DNA from: Bin87 sp965232895
GTDB taxonomy: Bacteria > Chloroflexota > Dehalococcoidia > Lucifugimonadales > UBA3495
Direction of reading: 5' to 3'
Assembly (NCBI GenBank): GCA_965232895.1
Contig: OZ247430.1
Coordinates: forward strand, 4,056,765-4,120,764
DNA: 64,000 nucleotides
The notes beneath the pieces were generated by a model. It did no database searches. It saw nothing but the letters and a program-made list of their open reading frames with translations, and had not been told where the DNA came from. Position numbers and translations under genes: made by a program. Each line of letters begins with the position of its first letter. Within the stretch, counting starts at the first letter, position 1. Shown here one piece after another: positions 7,567-15,312 of the stretch.

Positions 7567-9426
7567 ATGTGCGGTATCGTCGGATACGTGGGCGACCGTC
7601 CCGCGTGGCCCATCGTCGTCGAGGGTCTGCGGCGCCTGGAGTATCGAGGATACGATAGCGCCGGCGTCGCGGTGCTGGGCGCCGAATCCGGGCTGCAGTT
7701 GCGGAAGACCGTGGGTCGGGTTGTGGGGTTGCTCCACGACGCGAGTTGCCCGGCTCCTGACGGTTCAGCCGGCCTCGGTCACACCCGTTGGGCTACCCAC
7801 GGCCGACCGTCGGAGGCCAACGCGCATCCGCACACCGATTGCACCGGTCAGATTGCAATTGCGCATAACGGGATCGTCGAAAATCACGTCGCCCTCAGGG
7901 CTGAACTGAGGCGAATCGGCCACAGGTTCAAGTCTGAAACCGACACGGAAGTCATTTCGCATCTGATTGAGGATGCCATGAACGACGGCCTTGCGCTGCC
8001 CGCCGCCATGCTGCACATGAGTGAGCGGGTGCAGGGCCCCCAGGCGGTCGTGGCGGTGCATGACGGCGACCCCGACAGCCTGTGCGCCCTGAAACTCGGG
8101 AACGCCGGCGGCGTCGCCGTCGCTCACCATGACGGTCAGGGCATCGTGTCCAGCGACTTGCCGGCGCTGTTGCCCATCGTGGGTCGCCGTGGCCACTTGC
8201 CGGTGGGTTTTTTGGAGGATGGCGAAGTCGCGGTCGTCACTCGGCAAGGAATCTCCTTCCTGGATCGCAATGGTCGTTGCATCGATAAGCCCATGTTGCA
8301 CGTCGATCTGGATGACGTCCTGGTGGAGCGCGGCGGGTTCCGCCATTTCATGCTCAAGGAAATCATGGAGCAACCCCAGGCCGTTACCGCTGCGCTCCGG
8401 GATCGCGTGGATTTTACCCGGGGTCTGGTGACCTTGCCTGACCTCGCCCTCACCGATCGGGAGTTGTCCCAAGTAAGACGAGTGGTCTTGATCGGGTGTG
8501 GCACGAGCCTCAACGCCGCCCACGTGGGCCGGCACCTGGTGGAGCGATTGGCCGGCGTGCCCGCCGAGGCGGAATCGGCGTCCGAGTTTCGCTATCGTGA
8601 ACCATTCCTGGATCCGTCGACGCTGGTCGTGGCCATCGGCCAATCCGGCGAAACTGCCGACACCGTGGCCGCGATGGAAGCGGTTCGCTACAGCGGTGCC
8701 CGACTGGTGACCATCTGCAACGCGCCGAACAGCCAGGCCGCCCGGCTGGCGGATCATGCGCTGCTCATGGGCTGCGGCGTGGAGGTGGGCGTCGCCAGCA
8801 CCAAGACTTTCCTCTCATCGCTGACGCTGCTGAATCTGCTGGCGATGCGGTTGGGCACAGCCCGTAGCCACCTGAATTCAGGGATGTCGCGCGATTTGGT
8901 TGAGGGACTGGCGAGGCTGCCCGGGAACGTTGCCGAGGCTCTGGATGCCGCCCCTGAAGTTGAGCGCCTGGCGCGACACTACTACGGTCGGAGCAACTTT
9001 TTGTACCTCGGACGGGGCATCAACGCCCCCGTCGCGACTGAAGGGGCGCTCAAACTCAAAGAGGTCAGCTACATCCATGCCGAGGCCTACGCCGCCGGCG
9101 AAATGAAGCACGGCCCCATCGCCCTCATCGATCACGCGATGCCTACGCTGGCCCTCGCTCCCGGCGACGACCTGTACGATAAAATGGCGAACAACGTACA
9201 GGAAGTGAAGGCCAGGGACGGAGACGTGCTGGCGGTCCTCACTCGGGGCGATGATCGTATTTCCCAATTGGTCGATCACGCGATGTTTATCCCGGCAACC
9301 CCAACAAACCTGACGCCACTGATCGCCACGATCCCGCTGCAGTTGTTTGCCTACCATATCGCCGTTCGACGCGGTTGTGACGTTGACCAACCCCGGAACC
9401 TGGCAAAATCCGTAACCGTCGAATAA
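7567..9426 (+). CDS. glmS: Glutamine-fructose-6-phosphate aminotransferase (isomerizing)
   Basis: 619 aa. It makes glucosamine-6-phosphate from fructose-6-phosphate and glutamine, the first committed step to UDP-GlcNAc and peptidoglycan. The N-terminal class II glutaminase starts with the catalytic Cys2 (MCGIVGYVG) and carries 'RRLEYRGYDSAG' and 'LGHTRWATHGRPSEANAHP'. Two SIS domains follow: 'VLIGCGTSLNAAHVG', 'IGQSGETADT', 'STKTFLSS', and the conserved C terminus 'DQPRNLAKSVTVE'. The start is fixed because Cys must be residue 2. Its ribosome site is weak, consistent with translation coupled to yvcK. Confidence 0.97.
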   Translation: MCGIVGYVGDRPAWPIVVEGLRRLEYRGYDSAGVAVLGAESGLQLRKTVGRVVGLLHDASCPAPDGSAGLGHTRWATHGRPSEANAHPHTDCTGQIAIAHNGIVENHVALRAELRRIGHRFKSETDTEVISHLIEDAMNDGLALPAAMLHMSERVQGPQAVVAVHDGDPDSLCALKLGNAGGVAVAHHDGQGIVSSDLPALLPIVGRRGHLPVGFLEDGEVAVVTRQGISFLDRNGRCIDKPMLHVDLDDVLVERGGFRHFMLKEIMEQPQAVTAALRDRVDFTRGLVTLPDLALTDRELSQVRRVVLIGCGTSLNAAHVGRHLVERLAGVPAEAESASEFRYREPFLDPSTLVVAIGQSGETADTVAAMEAVRYSGARLVTICNAPNSQAARLADHALLMGCGVEVGVASTKTFLSSLTLLNLLAMRLGTARSHLNSGMSRDLVEGLARLPGNVAEALDAAPEVERLARHYYGRSNFLYLGRGINAPVATEGALKLKEVSYIHAEAYAAGEMKHGPIALIDHAMPTLALAPGDDLYDKMANNVQEVKARDGDVLAVLTRGDDRISQLVDHAMFIPATPTNLTPLIATIPLQLFAYHIAVRRGCDVDQPRNLAKSVTVE

Positions 9427-9479
9427 TCGACACTCGTACGCCACGGGAGCGAGTGTGCCGACCGAACCCCCGCTTTCCT

Positions 9480-10004
9480 GGCCGCCTCTGGTCGAGCATG
9501 GTCTGATCCGACGCTGAAAGGCCGCCGTCTATCGAAACAACGTGCTGGAGGCTTTCGAGCCGATCCCGAAGAGTGAGCACACCCGGAACGGTGCGCAGCA
9601 ACTCCGGCGATGACCCGGATGCCCACCCGTTCTTTGACGGGTAAGACCCTGCCTGCCAATCACCACGCGAACGATGATCCCTTGCCCGCCCGCTCCGACG
9701 TTTGGCTGCGAGAATCCACCAGGGAAGGGTTTGGCAGAATGTTCCCGAGGGGATGGAGCGGGGCAACCCGGTGATCGGAGGAAGCGCTGGTGGGATGTAT
9801 CTACAACTACAGGAGCGCGAGCCGGGATTCCTGGCCGAGGCTCCACAAGGAGCTACAGACCGAATCGCGCGGCTCCTTGCCCACCTCGAAATGCGCGCGG
9901 ACATCGGTCGCAAGGCAAAAGACGGGGTTCGCGACAATTTCATCCCGCCGCGCCTGCTGTATGATTACATGGTTGCGGTTCGTCGGGCCCGAACCTTCGC
10001 CTGA
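9480..10004 (+). pseudogene. Decayed GT4 glycosyltransferase (trehalose-synthase-like), C-terminal half
   Basis: No intact frame, but pieces of one GT-B enzyme occur in the right order in alternating frames. These are 'VLEAFEPIPKS' from 9542; 'SNSGDDPDAHPFFDG' ending at a stop at 9642; 'SDVWLRESTREGFGRM' (about 9694-9735); and 'VPEGMERGNPVIGGSAGG' with a C-terminal tail to 10004 in the frame of 9702. In the family these form one chain: nucleotide-binding strand, the R-E-G-F-G donor loop, E-A-M-x-x-G-x-P-V-I-G-G, then the C-terminal helices. At least three frameshifts and one stop separate the pieces. The N-terminal half is not recognisable. Sequencing error cannot explain so many lesions. Confidence 0.75.
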
Positions 10005-10058
10005 TCGACCGCGCAACTTGCTGGCGCCACACGGCGCCGGGTCGAGGAATGGGACAAA

Positions 10059-11162
10059 ATGCCACAGACCACATTGCTCGTAATGATCGACGGGCTGGAC
10101 CCGGAATACTTGGCCGCATGTCCAGCGCCCAATCTGCAGCGCTTTGCCCGCGACGGGTTCCACGTGACCGGCGGCGGCATGATGCCCAGCGTGACCAACG
10201 TCAACAATACGACCATGGTCACCGGACACTATCCTGCCCAGCACGGCATCGTCTCCAACTACTGGTTGGATCGGCAAGCGGGGATCGAAGAGTACGTCGA
10301 GTCGGGGAAGTTCATCTGTTCCGAGACCATATTCGCCCATTGCCACCGGCGCGGCGGACGGTCGTTGCTCGCCGCATCCAAGAACAAGCTGAGGCGCCTG
10401 CTGGGCGACGACACTGATCTCGCGTTCTCGTCGGAAAGCCCGACTGCCGATGCCGTGACCGTCGCCGGCGACCCGCCTGACATCTATTCCCTTGAGGTCA
10501 ACGGCTGGACCATCAACGCTGCCCGGTCCGCGCTGAAAGCGCAGCATTACGACCTTGCGTTCATTGCCACCACCGACTATGCGATGCACACGCACGGACC
10601 GGAACATCCGGAATCGCGCCGGCACATTTCAATCCTCGATGAAGCGCTGGGGCGGTTGGTAGATGAGGTTCCTGACGTGCAGTTGCTGATCACCGCGGAT
10701 CACGGCATGTCGGACAAGCGGCGCATGCTGAACCTGCCGGCCGTGTTGCGAAAGCACGGCATCGCCGCTCGGGCCGTGCCGATCATCAAGGACCTCTATG
10801 TGGTGCACCACTCAAATCTCGGAGGGTGCATCTACCTGCACCTCGACGATTCGGCTGCGCTCGGCGACGCGTTGGGCATCCTGCGGCAAACCGAAGGCAT
10901 CGAGGAGGCGCTACCCAGGGCCGAAGCGGCCGAGCGTTTCGTCCTGATGGAAGAGCGCATCGGGGACATAGTTGTCACCGGCGCGGCTGACGTGGTGTTC
11001 GGTGACCCCACTGAGGTTACCCTGCCGGCGGGCCTGCGCTCTCACGGGTCTGCCCACGAGCAGCAGGTGCCGATCATCGGTTACGGCGGGGACTTCAGCG
11101 GTTTTGAGTTTCGCGAGAACCGGGACCTGGGCCGGTACGTATCAGAACGCGTCCTCGGCTGA
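10059..11162 (+). CDS. Alkaline-phosphatase-superfamily hydrolase, phosphonoacetate hydrolase-like
   Basis: 367 aa. The metal and nucleophile pattern of phosphonoacetate hydrolase (PhnA) is present: Asp11 (MIDGLD), Thr46 in 'MPSVTNVNNTTMVTG', Asp and His four apart in 'TTDYAMHTHGPEHP', Asp-His in 'ITADHGMSDK', and the last His in 'RSHGSAHE'. 'HGIVSNYWLD' also follows PhnA closely. The family cleaves the C-P bond of phosphonoacetate to acetate and phosphate using two zinc ions; related enzymes are phosphodiesterases, so substrate is a probable rather than certain call. It has no signal peptide and is likely cytoplasmic. It precedes thrB by 28 nt. No phn transport or regulator genes are in the window. 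Confidence 0.75.
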   Translation: MPQTTLLVMIDGLDPEYLAACPAPNLQRFARDGFHVTGGGMMPSVTNVNNTTMVTGHYPAQHGIVSNYWLDRQAGIEEYVESGKFICSETIFAHCHRRGGRSLLAASKNKLRRLLGDDTDLAFSSESPTADAVTVAGDPPDIYSLEVNGWTINAARSALKAQHYDLAFIATTDYAMHTHGPEHPESRRHISILDEALGRLVDEVPDVQLLITADHGMSDKRRMLNLPAVLRKHGIAARAVPIIKDLYVVHHSNLGGCIYLHLDDSAALGDALGILRQTEGIEEALPRAEAAERFVLMEERIGDIVVTGAADVVFGDPTEVTLPAGLRSHGSAHEQQVPIIGYGGDFSGFEFRENRDLGRYVSERVLG

Positions 11163-11190
11163 CGGTCGCGAAGAACTCAAGGAGGAACCC

Positions 11191-12114
11191 TTGACTACGG
11201 TGGAAGTGCGGGCCCCGGCCACGACTGCCAATCTCGGCCCCGGTTACGATTGCCTGGGCATGGCCCTGGATTTGTGGAACACGCTGACCGTGCAGGTTCT
11301 CCCGGCGGGCTCCGAACCGGCGGTGGTTGTTTCAGGCGAGGGCGCCGGTGAATTGGACGTCGACACCCAGAATTTGACCTACCGGGCCATGGAGTTTCTG
11401 TTCAACGAAGCTGACTCCCCGATCCCTCCCCTGTCGCTGCGATGCGAAAACACGATACCACTCAGCCGGGGCATGGGCAGCAGCGCGGCGGCAATTTCCG
11501 GTGGCCTGGTGGCGGCCAACCGGCTTCTCGACGACGTCTTCGGCCAGGATGATCTGCTGGAAATGGCCGCCACCATCGAAGGCCATCCCGACAACGTCGC
11601 TGCCGCCATCCACGGAGGCATGCGGTTGGTGGTCCTGGAAGACAACCGCTTGTACACGGCGCCCATTCGCGTTCCGGAAGACATGCAGGCGGTTCTATTC
11701 ATCCCTGACCGGCGGATTGCCACCGCGGACGCCAGGCGCGTATTGCCGAGTCAAATTTCCGTCGCCGACGCGGTGTACAATATGAGCCGGACCGCCTTGC
11801 TCGTGGCGAGCATGGAATCGGAGCGCCCGGAATACCTCAACATTGCCACCCAGGATCGCCTGCACCAGCCCTACAGGCAAACTATCTTCCCGCAAATGAA
11901 GGTGATTTTTGCTGCCGCCCAGGCGGCCGGCGCGTTCGGCGTCTTCCTGTCCGGAAGTGGAAGCACCATCCTGGCCTTCGCCCGTGATCGAGCCATGACC
12001 GTCGCCTACGAAATGTTCGACGCCGCTCGACTCGCTGGGGTCGAAGGGCGCGTGGAGGTGACGCAGCCCACGACCCTTGGGGCGCACGTGGCTACCCAGG
12101 TACAGGATGACTAG
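11191..12114 (+). CDS. thrB: Homoserine kinase
   Basis: 307 aa GHMP kinase that phosphorylates homoserine on the way to threonine. Motifs: 'VEVRAPATTANLGPGYDCLG' at the N terminus, the ATP loop 'PLSRGMGSSAAAISGGL', and the C-terminal 'GVFLSGSGSTILAFA'. The start is TTG at 11191, because a strong AGGAGG (11180-11185) lies 5 nt upstream and the protein then begins exactly as the family does; the open frame reaches back to 10972 inside the preceding gene. Followed by lysC after 78 nt, so the two form a small aspartate-family amino acid cluster. Confidence 0.93.
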   Translation: MTTVEVRAPATTANLGPGYDCLGMALDLWNTLTVQVLPAGSEPAVVVSGEGAGELDVDTQNLTYRAMEFLFNEADSPIPPLSLRCENTIPLSRGMGSSAAAISGGLVAANRLLDDVFGQDDLLEMAATIEGHPDNVAAAIHGGMRLVVLEDNRLYTAPIRVPEDMQAVLFIPDRRIATADARRVLPSQISVADAVYNMSRTALLVASMESERPEYLNIATQDRLHQPYRQTIFPQMKVIFAAAQAAGAFGVFLSGSGSTILAFARDRAMTVAYEMFDAARLAGVEGRVEVTQPTTLGAHVATQVQDD

Positions 12115-12192
12115 GGGAGACCGGCGTCATCCAACCGATCGGCTTGTTGGTCCAGGGGGTACCGCCACACTTAGGCCGTCCATGCAACTCTG

Positions 12193-13422
12193 ATGTCGCT
12201 TTACGTTCACAAATACGGCGGCAGTTCCGTCGCCGACGCAGCAAAGATCGTCAACGTCGCGCGTCGCATCGCCGCGGTGCATGACCAGGGTCACCAGATT
12301 GTCACGGTGGTTTCGGCGATGGGCGACACCACGGATGAGCTGATCGATCTGGCGCGCACCGTGTCCAGCGAACCCGACCCCCGAGAGCTGGATTTCCTGC
12401 TGTCCACGGGAGAGTTGGTATCGATCACGTTGCTGTCCATGGCGTTGCGCAGTCTTGGCTATGACGCCATCAGCCTGAGTGGGCCGCAGGCAGGAATCAG
12501 AACGGACAACTCGTACGGCCGGGCACGCATCAGTCAAGTTGACCCGGATCGAGTTCGGCGCGAGCTGGATGCGGGCCGGCTCGTCATAGTAGCCGGTTTC
12601 CAGGGTCTAACCCCCGACGACGACATCACCACCCTCGGCCGAGGCGGTTCCGATACCACTGCGGTAGCCCTGGCCGCCGCTCTACGGGCCGACCGCTGCG
12701 ACATATACACGGACGTCGAGGGGATCTATACCGCTGATCCCAGGGTAGTTGGCAAAGCCGCGAAAATGCCCGAAGTGGGCTACGAAGAGATGCTGGAACT
12801 GGCCGCCGCGGGAGCGAAGATGCACCCCAGGTCCATCGAACTGGGGGCGGTTTATAATGTTCCTATCTACGTGGCGTCGAGTTTCGTCGACGCGCCCGGG
12901 ACACTCATACATCAGGCATCGGACGACAAGCAGATGGAAGACCGGATCAAGGTTACTGGTATCGCGTACCAAACCAATGTTGCCAAGGTGACGGTGTGCG
13001 GAGTCGCCGACAAACCCGGCGTGGCGGCGGCGTTGTTCGAACCACTGTCCGCCGCCGGCATCAGCGTGGACACCATCGTCCAGAACACCAGCGCGGACCG
13101 GATGACCACGGACATCAGCTTCACCGTCACCACCGACGACCTGTCACGCGCCCTGCGGGTCATTGAACCCCTGGAAACCGCTCTGGTGGATGGCCAGGTG
13201 ATCAGCGATCCGACCCTGGCATCGGTGAGCGTCGTCGGATCGGGGATGCAAAACACCCCGGGTTACGCATCGCGGATGTTTCGCATCCTGGCGGATGGCG
13301 GAATCAATATTGATATGATCACGACGTCGGAAATCCGGATATCGTGCATCATCGGTCGCGACCAGGCGCAGGAAGCGGTCCGTTTGCTGCACCAGGGCTT
13401 TGAACTGGACAAGTCCCATTAG
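12193..13422 (+). CDS. lysC: Aspartate kinase
   Basis: 409 aa, standard for a monofunctional aspartokinase, the entry enzyme for lysine, threonine and methionine synthesis. The N terminus has the kinase motif K-Y-G-G-S-S (residues 7-12; usually K-F/Y-G-G-T/S-S), then 'STGELVSITLLSMAL', 'GRGGSDTTAVALAAAL' and 'IYTDVEGIYTADPRVV'. Two ACT domains fill the last ~145 residues ('KVTVCGVADKPGVAAALFEP' and 'VSVVGSGMQNTPGYASRMF'), implying feedback control by lysine and/or threonine. No good Shine-Dalgarno is visible before the ATG. The next gene begins ~20 nt after the stop. Confidence 0.95.
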   Translation: MSLYVHKYGGSSVADAAKIVNVARRIAAVHDQGHQIVTVVSAMGDTTDELIDLARTVSSEPDPRELDFLLSTGELVSITLLSMALRSLGYDAISLSGPQAGIRTDNSYGRARISQVDPDRVRRELDAGRLVIVAGFQGLTPDDDITTLGRGGSDTTAVALAAALRADRCDIYTDVEGIYTADPRVVGKAAKMPEVGYEEMLELAAAGAKMHPRSIELGAVYNVPIYVASSFVDAPGTLIHQASDDKQMEDRIKVTGIAYQTNVAKVTVCGVADKPGVAAALFEPLSAAGISVDTIVQNTSADRMTTDISFTVTTDDLSRALRVIEPLETALVDGQVISDPTLASVSVVGSGMQNTPGYASRMFRILADGGINIDMITTSEIRISCIIGRDQAQEAVRLLHQGFELDKSH

Positions 13423-13443
13423 GTGGTCTCGGGCCGGACGGTG

Positions 13444-14169
13444 ATGTCCGCTTGCTACCTGTCCGTCATCATTCCGGCCTACAACGAGGAGCGCCGACTT
13501 CCCGAGACGCTTGAAGCCGTCTGCGGCTACCTCGCCACGAAGGCGTACGCGTGGGAGATCATAGTCGCCGACGACGGGAGCGACGACACAACCGGCGACG
13601 TCGTGGGCCGCGTGGCGCAAGACGAGGCGCGCGTCCGGCTGCTCACCCTGCCGCATCGGGGCAAGGGATGGGCCGTCAAGAACGGGATGCTCGCGGCCCA
13701 TGGCGAATACCGCTTCCTGTGCGACGCCGACCTTTCCATGCCCATCGCCCTGTTGGACCGCCTGCTCCCCGGACACGATGCGCCGGCGGAGATCACTATC
13801 GGGTCGAGGGAGGCCCCCGGCTCCCGGCGCTTCGGCGAACCTCGACGACGATGGCTGATGGGGAGGGTATTCAACGCCATGACGCGGATTCTGGCCACGC
13901 CGGGCATCTCCGACACCCAATGCGGGTTCAAGGTATTCCACGCTACCGCCGCCGAGACTCTCTTCGCCTTGCAGACATTGGACGGCTTCGCGTTCGACGC
14001 CGAGATCCTGTTTCTCGCCCGCCGACGCGGGTTCCGAATAACCGAGGTCGGGATCGATTGGCATTACCGGGCTGAGAGCAAAGTGCGACCGATACGGGAT
14101 GGATGGCGCACTTTGCGTGACCTTGTCATCGTCCGGTTTCGGTCATTAACCGGGCGCTATGATCGGTGA
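13444..14169 (+). CDS. GT2 glycosyltransferase, dolichyl/polyprenyl-phosphate glucosyltransferase type
   Basis: 241 aa GT-A enzyme. Motifs: 'LSVIIPAYNEERRLPETL', the nucleotide-binding 'IIVADDGSDDTT', the metal site 'FLCDADLSMP', and 'ISDTQCGFKVFH', typical of the dolichyl-phosphate beta-glucosyltransferase (ALG5-like) branch. It probably transfers a sugar from a nucleotide donor to a lipid phosphate at the inner face of the membrane; no membrane segment is obvious, so it may be peripheral. The frame is open from GTG 13423, directly after lysC; I prefer ATG 13444 because the family begins at this point. Confidence 0.85.
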   Translation: MSACYLSVIIPAYNEERRLPETLEAVCGYLATKAYAWEIIVADDGSDDTTGDVVGRVAQDEARVRLLTLPHRGKGWAVKNGMLAAHGEYRFLCDADLSMPIALLDRLLPGHDAPAEITIGSREAPGSRRFGEPRRRWLMGRVFNAMTRILATPGISDTQCGFKVFHATAAETLFALQTLDGFAFDAEILFLARRRGFRITEVGIDWHYRAESKVRPIRDGWRTLRDLVIVRFRSLTGRYDR

Positions 14170-14247
14170 TCCCATAACGCAAGGGCGCCCGGTCAAGGAT
14201 AAAACTGGCCGGAGCGACAAATCGTCAAAATCGGCTGTCGCAATAGA

Positions 14248-14275
14248 TTGAACATATCATCCAGATGGGTGTAAT
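14248..14275 (+). promoter_or_regulatory. Possible promoter of the TPR gene
   Basis: TTGAAC (14248-14253), 16-bp spacer, TGTAAT (14270-14275), giving a ~55-nt leader. The match is moderate. Confidence 0.35.
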
Positions 14276-14336
14276 CCCATATCGAAACATCGTTAATGGT
14301 CTGGGCTGGGCAGTCGAAAGGTGGCGGAGGTCAATA

Positions 14337-15287
14337 ATGGTAAACAAGATGCCTGATTCGCTAAGGTGTGCGCCCGTGGGCGATCCAGCGGACAGCCGCG
14401 CCAGAATACAACTGGGAAAAGAAGCGATCCGTTGCGCGCTGGACGGAGAATGGGAGCAGGCCGTCGCGGTAAATCGGCAAATCCTGCGCCTCTGTCCTAC
14501 CAACTGTGAAGCCTCCAACCGGTTGGCAAAAGCCCTGATGGAGCTGGGGAATTATGCCGAGGCCCGTCAGACCCTCGAGCAGCTCCGCCTGCATTCACCC
14601 TCCAACGTAATCGCCCGCAAGAATATCGCGCGGCTCGATCAGCTCGAAAGCCGCCCCGGTGAAGGCCGCTCGCAACCGGCGGTTCCGGGAAAATCTCCGG
14701 GCATGTTCATCGCCGAGAGTGGTAAATCATGCACCACAACCTTGTGCCGACAGCCGGTTGCGTCGGAAACCACCTCAGTCAGCGCCGGTGACGTCGTGGC
14801 GTTGGACGCCCGGAATGACGGGATTTCCGTCAATACCCTGGACGGGCAATACCTGGGCACCCTACAACGGCGATTGGGGCGACGTGTCAACAAGCTGATG
14901 GCCGGTGGAAACCGCTACGAGGCTGCCGTGGTTGGAATCGAAGCGGACGGCGTATCGGTCATTCTTCGCGAGATTGGCCAGGCTCCTGCTTTGCGCCACG
15001 TGGTCTCATTTCCGGCGCAGGTGAGCGAAGCACATCGGTCCTACACGGTGGCAGAACCGGATGAATTCATGCCGCCGGTGAACGAAGATCCGGAACAGGC
15101 TCCAGAGGACACGGCCGACCCCGATGAACCCGTGGACGGTACCGAAACCGCGGCAATGGATATGCCCGACGACACATCGGTCGAGTCGGTGGGGATCGAT
15201 GAGATACCCACCCTGGACACCGACGACGATGCGCCATCCTGGTCGCCGGTGACGCCCGCCTCGGACGACGAAGAGGATTGGGACTAG
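14337..15287 (+). CDS. TPR-containing protein with acidic C-terminal tail
   Basis: 316 aa. Start ATG 14337 is supported by GGAGG six nt upstream. Residues ~20-105 hold about two tetratricopeptide repeats ('GEWEQAVAVNRQILRLCPTN', 'ALMELGNYAEARQTLEQL'), a protein-protein interaction fold. The middle (~150-240) is a small beta-rich segment with 'DVVALDARNDGISVNTLDG' and 'YLGTLQRRLGRRVNKLMAGG', which I do not recognise as a named domain. The last ~75 residues are strongly acidic (Asp/Glu/Pro) and likely disordered. No signal peptide, so cytoplasmic. It converges on the SagB gene with only 25 nt between. Function unknown. Confidence 0.75.
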   Translation: MVNKMPDSLRCAPVGDPADSRARIQLGKEAIRCALDGEWEQAVAVNRQILRLCPTNCEASNRLAKALMELGNYAEARQTLEQLRLHSPSNVIARKNIARLDQLESRPGEGRSQPAVPGKSPGMFIAESGKSCTTTLCRQPVASETTSVSAGDVVALDARNDGISVNTLDGQYLGTLQRRLGRRVNKLMAGGNRYEAAVVGIEADGVSVILREIGQAPALRHVVSFPAQVSEAHRSYTVAEPDEFMPPVNEDPEQAPEDTADPDEPVDGTETAAMDMPDDTSVESVGIDEIPTLDTDDDAPSWSPVTPASDDEEDWD

Positions 15288-15312
15288 CCGCGCGATACCC
15301 GGTGCAGGGCGT

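Noticed and set aside
9287..9943. 218-codon minus-strand frame in the glmS-phnA gap
   Set aside because: The plus strand carries ordered remnants of a glycosyltransferase here, which explains the composition; the minus frame has no family resemblance.
14149..14193. 9-bp inverted repeat (accgggcgc / gcgcccggt) spanning the GT2 stop codon as a terminator
   Set aside because: The loop is 27 nt and there is no U-tract.
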